Shown one piece after another: positions 11,399 through 20,491 of a stretch of 30,527 nt of DNA. Source of the DNA: Theristus sp. LFF4_11 (Eukaryota; Nematoda; Chromadorea; Monhysterida; Xyalidae); NCBI GenBank assembly GCA_030248135.1, contig JASANC010001198.1, forward strand, positions 1 through 30,527, written 5' to 3'. The position numbers and the translations under genes are program-made. Each line of letters opens with the position of its first letter. Within the stretch, counting starts at the first letter, position 1. Under the pieces are notes generated by a model, which saw nothing but the letters and a program-made list of their open reading frames with translations, had not been told where the DNA came from and did no database searches.

Positions 11399-14300
11399 AT
11401 GAGCAATAACAATTGCCCGCAACAAAATTGGTCACCAGTAGCACAATCATCGATCAATCGAAATGCTAGTTCGTCAGCAAGACGCTCAGTTGACTTGAAA
11501 TTCGCCGAACAGGAATTGACGGCTGCAAACAACAGCGGTCAAATTCGCGACACAAAAACTCTTTCGTATTCCACGAATGCAACCGCATCGGTGGGCAGCT
11601 CAACTGTGATCGCTCATGCCTCTAACAGGTACATGCAACATGTGCTATATCTGCATGCCAGTCCATGGATACATGAGTGATGTCGTGTGTTTCTGTGTGC
11701 TTTTCGTGGTCTTTGTGTGTGCATGTCTAACTGTTTTTCTTGTTTTTCACTCTGTAGATCCGGCACACAATCAACCGCCAGTAGTCCGACGCAACAGTCG
11801 AGTTTCGCAAACTCGCAAACTCATCATCACAATTCCGCGCACAATGATCAGCAACAACAGTCGCCGACCACTCAGCAACATCAGCAGCAATTCAGCAGCC
11901 CGAACGGGCATCTCAATCGAACAGTCCCGTCTGTCCACTATCATCAGCAGTACCACAGTCCAACGACAGCGCAAAGCAGATTGGACCAGCTCAACGACAG
12001 ACGACCAGACAACACGTATCGCGACGATTTCGAGGACCATCATCAATCGAAAGTCGACGCCGCCGCTGCGGCGAACAAGAACGATGATGCCACGCAACCA
12101 TCAGCAACAACGCCGATGTCTTCTTATAGGAACACTTGGGACCCGTTGCTCGTCTCCAACCTGCCACAGTGGCCGCACTCTGGAGGCTCCGCCTACAGTC
12201 CGACGACCGAGGAGCACCAGAAAGCGTTGAGTCTGTACATGCAGGCATGTACATGGTGGCGGCAGCCACATGCGGCCAATCCGGTTGAGGTGAAACACAT
12301 TGGAATGTTGGGTGTGCAGTTTGGCATGCCAGTTTAATTAAACATTGGAACATATATTAAACATTGAGTGTCCAGTCAGTCAGTCAGTCCAGTCAGTTTA
12401 TTTTCTTCTGCAGTGCACGGCATGATACCAAAGAAGTGTAAGACACCATGAGTAGGCAAGCCAAAATAGCTGCCAAAATGCCAAAACATCCAGTTTGGCA
12501 CGCAAGTTTAATTGAGTTTGAATGAAACATTGCAACACTAGCCACTAATGTTCACTGTTGTGGGGAAAGGAGGTGGTTCAAGAATGGGTAGCCGCAGATA
12601 TTCAATTTGTTGTGACTGTTCTCTGTGATGTAGAATCATGAATTCAATGTTTTTTTGTTTTTGTTTGCCCAACCAATATGACGAAAAAGTATCACCCTTT
12701 CGATTTGGGGGACAGCGCGTTAGACTCTTGTCTGTGCGTTCGGGGGATCGAGTATCTTCGAGTAATAGGCACTTAACGATATGGAAAACTCGATGGGCAC
12801 CCTACTCGACGGCGTTTTGTACGCTTTTCTGGGCTAGCCCTGGTTAAAAACATCGCCACAATCACTGTTCGTTTGTTCGTTATTTATGATTTCCATTTCC
12901 CTCACCAAAAACACTGCACGCCGCCAGTGTGAATTTTTTATCAACACAGTTTTTGGTGTGGCATGGGCTGCTTTGCTATTTTATAATTTCAATGTCAAAC
13001 ATTTTCGTCTGCCACGCAACCATCCTCCCTCAACCATGCGTTTTTAACCTGTGAAGTGCGCAAGACACGACAAAACTGGTTTTAAATTTAAAAGCATAGC
13101 GATGAACGATAAGACTTGTACACACACAGTGAAGCGGGGCCATAAACTTTTTACGTGCACAGTTTTATTATTGGCAGAATTGTCAATAAAGCTGTCAGCA
13201 ACAGGCAAAACGGCCGCAACATTTGTGTTGTGTTTGCAGGATGCTACGTAAGATATTTTGCCATTTTCTTACCAGAACAGCGTTGCTGTGGTTAAAGTTT
13301 TTTTTTTTCAAAAGTGGTGAAACATTTCGCTGTTGCTTGCAGTTGTTGCCGACCGATCCGCTCGATCCAAATCACGCAAGTGTCGCGCATCTGCTGTCCC
13401 CAATCAGCGCACATCATCAACAGGCGTACCCGTCACCAACACATCAAGTGCTCAATCAGTACTCCGTCTGTGCGCCATCAGCCTTGCACTACCCGGCCGC
13501 TCTGCATCAACCGAACAACTCTGTAAATCAGCACGGTCAAACTTCGTCCGCGCATCGACATCTAGCGCATAACGGTAATCATTACAATTCGTCCGGCCCC
13601 ACTTGTGCCACGACGCGAACGACCGCGACGCAACTGTACGGCAGCAATACGAACAGCACAGTGTCGTCTTACATCAGTCAACATCAAGCGTATCAACAAC
13701 CGAATCTTGCAGTCATGAGCTCATCTGCTGGCGGCGGAAAGAAACGCTCCGGTGGGCGACGACCGAAAGAAGAGGATGCTACCGCGAATGTTGGTTGCAT
13801 TTTTTGAAATCTTTTTTTTGCTATTGGTATTCTCATAAAAACAGTTCGTAGTTTGCGACTGATCCCGCCTTGATGGATTGCCTTATTATTCGGTCGTACT
13901 GTAGTTTCATTTTGTTCTCATTACTCCTGAGGATTCTCGTAGTTGCTATGCAATCAAGAATCAACGACTGCAATCCTGTTTTTTAACTAGTCTCACTTGT
14001 TCTGGTGACTCCTGACGGTTCTCGTAATTTGATTTGCTAACTTTTTCGTTGCAGTTTCCCGGCAATCCGCAAGAGAAACGCAAACGAACGGAACGTCGCG
14101 AGCGCAATCGCCTGGCAGCGGCGCGGTGTCGCAAGCGACGCATGGATTTGATCGCCACTTTGGAGCAGGTTCGTGTTAAGCGGCATTCATGAAGCAGCAT
14201 TTAGTGACGCGTAGCTGATGTGTTAACACATAGCTATGCGGGTCCCTAAATACTACTTCATGAATGCCCCTATACTTTTTTCTTAAATGCTGCATACTTT

Positions 14301-15803
14301 TTGACGCGTCACTTTGGAGCAGGTTCGTGTTAAGCGGCATTCATGAAGCAGCATTTGGTGACGCGTAGCTGTGTTAACACACAGCTACGCGGGTCCCTTA
14401 ATACTATTTCATGAATGCCTCTTTACTTTTTTATACTTTTTGACGCGGACATTTTTGTTGCATTTTGATTTTGAAATGTACTGTCTTTTCACGCACACAG
14501 AAAGTCAACGAGCTGGATCAACTGAATCAGGCGAAACAGAAGCAACTGGACGACATGCGGAGTCAACGCGACCATCTCGACCGGTTGCTGAAGGGTCACG
14601 ATTGTAAGGTGAATACATGGTTTTCACGGAATGGTGTGTATTATTATTCCGCATTTTTCAAGTATCTATTATCTTTTATTTTCGTCCCAAGACTCAATGC
14701 GCGCCTAGATAGGCGAAACTGGTACCGGCTCATGAATGACGCGGGAATTGCAAAATTGCCAAAGTGGATCCGAGTCTTCTAAATACGGCCAAGTCACTTA
14801 GCCGACTTTCAATTGCCACATGAATATTGAAGCTAGTGTCCTGGAGTCGCAGAACCTACAAAAATTGACAACAATTCCATGTTCAGCAAAGTCCCAAAGT
14901 CAGAAACTGATACATCCTTGCGCCTTTCAGCTGAACAACAACGCTCGCTTCGAGATCCCGGCCACCGTTTACAACATGAATCCAGGTGACGTCACAGCGA
15001 CCACGACCGCCACCACCAACAACACCGCTAGCAGTTTCGTGTATCCTGCCGCTCGAATGACACGACGCGCGTCCCGGGAGGCACAGATGCGAACGCTGAA
15101 AGCGATGGACACGCAGCAGATGCAGCAGCATTCCAACGGCGCTGCGTTTCCATCGAACAACAACAACAGCAACAATGCCGTTGGTGATCCCACGATGCCG
15201 CACGTCGACCGCGGCGACGACGATGATGACATCGACGTCAAGCCGGACCTCAGTCGGCCGAATTCACTAGTGTTTACTGGTGTGTACGACTTTTCCCGTC
15301 TTTGTTAGCCGTTGTCTTACCCCAAAAGCCGTTATTTGGCTGTTCTGCTTGCATCACTACTCACTGTACAGTCGAACTCTAACTTGTACGGAATCAGCTG
15401 ATTGGTTGGTGGTCACGTGCATGCATGCTTTCTACGCAGGACGACAAAACGACGCTCCACAGCAATGCACCTGCACAGAAAGCATGCATGCACGTGACCA
15501 CCAACCAATCAGCTGATTCCCTATAACTTGAAGTCCGACTGAGGCTTCACAATCGCAAAATTTCGGTTCCATATGACTCGCCAAAAACACCAAATTCAAC
15601 TCCATACAGGCACCGGCACATTCACAACATCGGCTGGCGTGGCCGTGTCGACACCGTCAACGATACTCGGCGGCTTTGACGTGCTAGCTGGCAGCAACAC
15701 GGGGCTCACCCCGGTCAACAACCCGCTGATCACGCCCATCTTTCACACGGGCACCACGCCACTGGAAACGCCCATGGGACATAAGAGTTTGGCGAATCTT
15801 TGA
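11399..15803 (+). CDS. fos: Fos/Kayak-like bZIP transcription factor (AP-1 subunit), 7 exons
   Basis: Nuclear AP-1 subunit expected to pair with Jun-type partners at TGASTCA sites. Exons: 11399-11628, 11758-12289, 13343-13789, 14055-14168, 14501-14608, 14931-15279, 15610-15803. All junctions are GT-AG and phases match, giving 657 residues. An in-frame stop at 11348 precedes the chosen ATG. Residues 77-403 are rich in Gln, His, Ser and Asn. The linker GGRRPKEED, as in Fos proteins, precedes the basic region, residues 412-432. This carries N421, A424, A425, C428 and R429, the bZIP signature. The zipper d positions are L439, L446, K453, M460 and L467; it closes with HLDRLLKGH, like Fos. The C-terminal part has KPDLSRPNSL and GGFDVLAGSNTGLTPV, resembling Fos C-terminal motifs. 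K453 in a d position is unusual. ATF3/JDP2 is the alternative, but these are much shorter. Confidence 0.82.
12690..12858 (+). repeat. tRNA-derived SINE, copy 1 (bZIP intron 2)
   Basis: Shares with the inverted copy at 26326-26490 a tRNA-like head (GCGTTAGACT and GTTCGGGGGATCGAG) and a conserved 3' body (ATGGGCACCCTACTCGACGG, then AAAAACATCGCC). The head in this copy has decayed: the T-arm-like stem no longer pairs fully. It lies entirely in the intron between bZIP exons 2 and 3. Confidence 0.7.
13845..13903. repeat. Solo fragment of the foldback element interior (bZIP intron 3)
   Basis: GCGACTGATCCCGCCTTGAT followed by TTATTCGGTCGTACTGTA matches the interior of copy A at about 435-495. It has the same junction order as copy A, and copy B carries this stretch inverted near 1254-1310. 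Confidence 0.65.
14176..14270. mobile_element. CATTCATGAAG-family MITE (bZIP intron 4, copy 1)
   Basis: TTAAGCGGCATTCATGAAGC at the left and CTTCATGAATGCCCC at the right form terminal inverted repeats. The inner arms GACGCGTAGCT and AGCTATGCGGGTC also pair, so almost the whole element is a hairpin. It starts 7 nt inside the intron. Confidence 0.85.
14330..14425. mobile_element. CATTCATGAAG-family MITE (bZIP intron 4, copy 2)
   Basis: Same structure as the copy 154 bp upstream, with TTAAGCGGCATTCATGAAGC and TTTCATGAATGCCTC. It is part of the tandem duplication, so it arose by duplication and not by an independent insertion. Confidence 0.85.
15367..15541. mobile_element. Palindromic MITE, copy 1 (bZIP intron 6), pogo/Tigger-like ends
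   Basis: Left end TACAGTCGAACTC and right end GAAGTCCGACTG are diverged inverted repeats. Inner arms 15390-15433 and 15477-15520 are a perfect 44-bp inverted repeat containing CAGCTG, CACGTG and GCATGC. The CAGT(C/T)GAAC ends recall pogo/Tigger-type TIRs with TA duplication; that assignment is inferred from the ends only. A diverged copy is at 26701-26870. Confidence 0.75.
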
Positions 15804-17368
15804 TGAGTGAACAGTCAGAAGCGGAAACGTTGCAGAAATTTGAAATACACTTCAATTTTAAAGCTTCTGGTGGTTTCAACGAAGCTACAGTATCTTTGTT
15901 TATCTGTGATCTACCTTTTTTCCCAGCGAGGCACAGTTTTATTGCGTCCTTTTTTGTTGTTGTTACAAAATGTTTGTGTAAGTGGCAACACGGAACGTCT
16001 AACTCACACTTACTTGCCGCTCTTTGTGGCGCAAAAGTTTCTGCTTGATTCACAGTTTGATCGAAACAAATCCGAATTACATTAATTGATACATGTTCTT
16101 TTGAACTTTGTGTTGTATTATACGTTATTTTCTACTTGATAGTCACTTTTATTCTGATGTCCATTGCATCTCAATCTGTTGGTTTTAAATGGTCTATATC
16201 ATCGGCCACTTCAATTTTAAGCAGATTCAAAAACATTGTTCAAACTCGCTTGTGCTGTTTTTTGTTACTAAAATGAATTTAGTTTTGTGATATATGCCGT
16301 GTGTGCGAAAAAAACCCTGTGAGCTTTTTTCAAAATTCAAAACATCATTTAACATTTTGAAAGTTATGATTAACATTGTTTTGAAGTTTGCTTGCTTTTT
16401 CACTACCGTTTATTTCAATGAATATACTTACTTTGTTTAGTTTTTTTCTCAATTTTTATGTTTTCATTCCATACGTGTCATCAAGAATGTGAAAGCTGTA
16501 CCGTTGATCTACGTTATGCCTGTGTTTGTGTTGAAAAAAACTTCACGCTTCTTTCTCGGTGTCGGTTTTTTGCTTGCCATTGAGAAAATAACGAAATTTA
16601 TACCAACAAATACAACACAAGTCAGGAATACAACACAACAATTCCCATATTTTCAGTATTGTTGCAAATCATGTTCGGTGTGTGCAAAGTTAAAGCAAAT
16701 GACCAAACAAACCCACAAGATCAACTACAATGTAATCGTTTTGCACTTATGAATGTCCAAGTTTCTCTCTTTGATCCACATGTCCATGCTGCCGAGATAC
16801 ATACTCTATGGTCCAGTGACCAAAGGTTAGTTTGCATGCATTTGGTTCCCGACATTTTGATGCACTGCGCTCCCCACTGGGGTTGAACTCCCATTTGGGT
16901 TGCATCTACTCCCATTGGGGCTGTTCTTTGAAGTTCGGTGCGCAAAGTGGTACAGCGTTAAAAAAAACCTTAAACGAAAGTGAAGAAATCAGCCATCGTT
17001 GCGGATCATGAGGTTTTTTCTTGTTTTGCTGAATTTATTTTGAGTGACGAAACGGGGAACGAAAACAAAAAAAATTGATTGACATTATTACTGCACAGAC
17101 AAGAAAAACTGCAGCAAAAGCTGAAACTTGAACGTGTCCAAAAGTTAAGATGTCCCAGACTGCATTTGTCTAAACACGGCACGTGACAGTTTTTCCACAG
17201 CACACACGCAGCTGTTCCAGAAAAGTGATAAGTTGAAATCTTTGAAAGCGTCCCTCCTCAGTGTGTCGCTGTAATGTGGTTTTTGTTCGATAATTTTTTG
17301 AAACAATAACATTTGCATTGCTTTCCGTTTTCGCTTTGTGTATTCGAAAAATTGAACTGCCCGTGAAA
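15804..17368. other. Spacer between bZIP and PLAT genes
   Basis: This would contain the 3' untranslated region of the bZIP gene and the promoter of the PLAT gene. No exon was recognised. Short repeats of a CCCAYTKGGG type occur at 16875-16922. I see no clear AATAAA soon after the bZIP stop codon. Confidence 0.5.
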
Positions 17369-18733
17369 ATGACAAGCTACGGCCTGATTATAATCGTGAC
17401 GATTTCCGTTGTTCTTGTTCAACAATCGCATGCAAACGCTAACGGTATACATTTTTTAGTCACTCCAATTCCATGAGTCAAACGCCAAATGTAAACACTC
17501 CGCAGTCATGAAAGGTACATTCATGAATGCCTCTTAACTGTGCTTTTTTCATGTTTCCAATGGGATGTCGTCGTGAAAACGTGCGATCGCGACGCCGCCG
17601 GCACGGACGCGCGTGTGTTCATCAAACTGTACTACGAAATGGGACACAACCAGGTGTGCTGTTGGATGTTTTCCAACTTGAAAGTCATTGATTGCTCTGC
17701 AGATCGTATTTTCCTGTTGAGCAGATTAAGTTTACTTAAAGCGGCATTCATGAAGAAGCAGTTAGTGACGCGTAGCTGTTATAAAACAACCTACGCGGTC
17801 ACTAAATGCTACTGCTTGATGAATGCCCCTTAATCGGCAGTAATGCATTGGAATTTCACACTTAAAAATGCACGCAGACACCCTGAATCGCCTTTTTTTG
17901 TTTCTCGACATTTAGCGCTAGCTTTTGATTTAACGCGAGCGCACGAAAGCATTCATAAAGCAATTATTCGTTCATAAATTCAGCAAACGTTCGAGCTTAG
18001 CCGCGACGATCACGACGACTTTGAACGCGACCAACTTGATCACTACACACTTGCGCTCAGTCAGAACGACATCGTCAACATTGGACTGTTCTGGTGGCCA
18101 TCGTGGACGTTCTCGGAGGGATGGTGTGTGGACTGGGTGAGCGGAACGAGGGGAGGGATTGGTTGATTGATTGATTGATTGGTTTATTGATTGGTTGATT
18201 GATTGATGGCTGGTTAGCTGGCTGGCTGGTTGGTTGGTTCATTCACTCACTCATTCACTGATCATTCATTCATTTCTTCCGTCATTCATTCATTCATCCA
18301 TTCATTGGATTGTTTCACTGCAGGTTGTCTTGATGAACAGCAAATTTGACTCTTGTCTGATTTTCGAGTTCAATCGATGGATTCTACACTACCGTGATCC
18401 GCCCACCTATCCGAAACTGTTCGCGCGCAAAAAATACGCAGAGTTGGTGGTTGTTTTTGAAAAAGTAAAAGGGCGTTCATGAAACAGTATTTAGCGACGC
18501 GCAGCCATGCGGCTGCATGAATGCCCTTTAAAAGTTTCGTTCAACAACCTCACTTTGTCACTGCTATGGTTAGCTCGAATAAAAACGGCCACACAATTTT
18601 GCAGTTGCGTGAAGCCTCCGAAAGTCACCGCAGAGATGGGCGTCTTACCAAGACCATCCCGATGAATGCGTTCACCGCAATTTTTAATGAAACTCTGACG
18701 AATCGTGATGGACTAAAACGCTGGTACTGGTGA
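17369..18733 (+). CDS. Secreted single-PLAT/LH2-domain protein, 5 exons
   Basis: PLAT (lipoxygenase-homology) domains are beta-sandwiches that bind lipids or protein partners; this protein should be secreted. Exons: 17369-17444 (signal peptide: MTSYG then a hydrophobic run, cleavage likely near SHANA), about 17561-17653, 17984-18136, 18324-18464, 18605-18733. Exon 2 has the domain start WDVVVKTC, then GTDARVFIKLYYEMG. Exon 3 has FELSRDDHDDFE and IVNIGLFWW, then EGWCVDW. Exon 4 has FEFNRWILHY. These match the order of PLAT strands. Total is about 197 residues, one domain plus a basic tail ending RWYW. Junctions 2/3, 3/4 and 4/5 are phase 0 with good sites. The start of exon 2 has no AG acceptor in the right phase, so the 1/2 junction is unresolved. 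Function beyond the domain is unknown. Confidence 0.72.
17519..17537. repeat. Right-end remnant of the CATTCATGAAG-family MITE
   Basis: ATTCATGAATGCCTCTTAA matches the right terminus of the family. It lies about 23 bp upstream of the recognisable start of PLAT exon 2, just before a pyrimidine-rich stretch. Confidence 0.6.
17736..17833. mobile_element. CATTCATGAAG-family MITE (PLAT intron 2), TTAA-flanked
   Basis: TTAAAGCGGCATTCATGAAG on the left and TGATGAATGCCCCTTAA on the right, with inner GACGCGTAGCTG pairing with CTACGCGGTC. Both ends are bordered by TTAA, which suggests a TTAA target duplication, as in piggyBac-type insertion. Confidence 0.85.
18154..18310. repeat. Tetranucleotide microsatellite tract (PLAT intron 3)
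   Basis: Runs of (TTGA)n, then (GGCT/GGTT)n, then (ATTC)n fill most of the intron between PLAT exons 3 and 4. The three motifs are one-step variants, as expected from slippage plus point change. Confidence 0.85.
18467..18534. mobile_element. CATTCATGAAG-family MITE (PLAT intron 4), 2-6 nt from the donor
   Basis: AAAAGGGCGTTCATGAAACAG and GCATGAATGCCCTTTAAAA are the inverted ends of a short (about 68 bp) copy. The donor GT is at 18465-18466, so the element starts almost at the splice site. It occupies the first half of this 140-bp intron. Confidence 0.8.
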
Positions 18734-18744
18734 TTTACAGTTTG

Positions 18745-18750
18745 AATAAA
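18745..18750 (+). terminator. Polyadenylation signal of the PLAT gene
   Basis: AATAAA starts 11 bp after the TGA at 18731-18733 of the PLAT gene. A very short 3' untranslated region is implied. Confidence 0.6.
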
Positions 18751-20491
18751 GACAAATTTCATGTGTTCGCTAGATTTTTTGCTGGTTTAGTTGTATTTTG
18801 CAGTGCAAAAAATGATGGGTTGTAATTTTAGGAAATCCAGTTTCTGCACTGACCTGTCCGGTGGGCGTTAAAAACATTATTCAAGCATAGCAGTGCGTCA
18901 ACCCTGAAATTGTCACATTTATTTCACTGCATAAAGTTTTCATATTCAAATTTGCACAACCGTTGAATAACCAGAAAAAAATCAACCCAATGGCAAATTT
19001 CGCTGCTGTACAGTCGCACTTCGTGTTGTTTGTGCTTTTCGTGTTGCATTGGTTTTTTTCAGTATTCTGTTATTTGCTGTAACATTGTGCGTTGTTTAAT
19101 GCAAACATGCAGATTATTGCTGCAAGTTTTCTCGGGTTTTTTGTTTGTTCATTGGAATTTGTTTTTTGTGATTGTTTGGAATTACAAGTTTGAAGTTTGT
19201 ATATGTTGCTTACCTATGCGAACGTACGCTTATGCCAAATTTTTCGCAGGACACATGTAATTTCGTTTAAAATACAGAACAACGTTATTCATCTGTCCCG
19301 CTTGCATACTTAAAAGATCTTTTTTCTGTCGATTTCTGTGCCGTTTTATCAGAAGTTGTCGAAATGTATTGTATGTTGGCGTTCGCTGTTTTTCAAACGC
19401 ACAGCATAAACCTGATAAAACATTTAGCCGCCCATTTGTAAGAAAACAAAAAAAGTAAACAGATGCGCTCACCGTTTTATGACCTCTTTTGTTCTTGTAG
19501 CGCTCTCACAATGCGGTTTCGTCCTGAGAAAGTTCTCGAAAGGATGCTGGTTATAAAGATAGATTAAACGTTTTTTTAATGAAAGCAAAATAAAAAAAAA
19601 CTGGTAAAATTAGTGACGCAATTAAAGCAGTTAAAACATTTCCGCATTACATGCTTCAAGTGCTAATATTAAATGAGCGTTTCCACTGTATAATTCAAGG
19701 CTCTTCATTCATTGTATCTGCAGACGTGTTGAAAGTGAAAGGACACGTTTTAGTATGGTGACAGAGACACAGCCATTTTGAGTCCATGTTCTCACACTAA
19801 AAGCTCAACTTTTTAATTGAATGAAATGGTTAGCGCTGTCAGACGATGAGAATTTGCAGAGGTTTGAAAGTTTGAAAGCGATCGAAAACGTTCTGCCAAA
19901 GCAAATCATTCAACCCACACGCCATGTGACGTTCAACTGAGAACATTGAATTGACGGCATTTTCCACTTATTGTCTGGTTTGTTTACTTTTTTTGTTTGT
20001 TACTGACGTTCTTCAATCATTTTGTTGATCGAAACTCTGCGAGTTTCGAAATTCATGTGCCAAAAATGAAATCAATGCATGAGTCATCATGTTCCTTTAT
20101 TTGCCCTTGCGTCAATCGCTGTTGTGGTTTCTTTTATTGCCAAAAAAATGCAGAAACACAATCGGTTTTAAAATATTCGAAATTAGACAATACTTGCTCA
20201 TGATTTGCATCACAAAGTCGTTCGTTTTTGTTGACTGTTTTTTGGTTGCGAAACTCACCAATAATTGCGCCCATGTGTACAAAACTGACTCAATGCGTTC
20301 AAAATTCAACGATTTGTTGAATTTGTTGATTTGTATCTGTTCTTTTCAAAATGCATAAATATCAGTGCTGAATTTCCAAATTCCGAGTTTGGTCAAAAAT
20401 TTTTGAAAAAAAAAACGTTTTTTTTGCATTCTTTTCAGCCACAATTTATTCTTACACTAAAACTAACCATACCGCTGTCAATTACCAAAAA
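18751..20491. other. Spacer between PLAT and transporter genes
   Basis: No exon, repeat family member or RNA gene was recognised. Open frames on both strands lack known motifs. The transporter promoter and 5' untranslated region should lie in the right part. Confidence 0.5.

Larger units (their letters stand above)
14156..14450. repeat. 154-bp tandem duplication including an exon end and a MITE
   Basis: CACTTTGGAGCAGGTTCGTG occurs at 14156 and again at 14310. The first copy is the end of bZIP exon 4 with its real donor (GT at 14169). The second repeats the last 13 exon bases and the donor inside the intron. Each is followed by a MITE copy (14176-14270 and 14330-14425) and a similar tail ending TTTTTGACGCG. 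Using the second donor would meet a stop codon soon after the first donor (CGGCATTCATGA). Confidence 0.85.

Noticed and set aside
11771..12353. Long minus-strand frames opposite bZIP exon 2
   Set aside because: They mirror the Gln/His-rich coding exon on the plus strand and lack their own support.
12665..12850. Functional tRNA gene
   Set aside because: The tRNA-like head has lost its arms and is joined to a shared non-tRNA body, as expected of a SINE.
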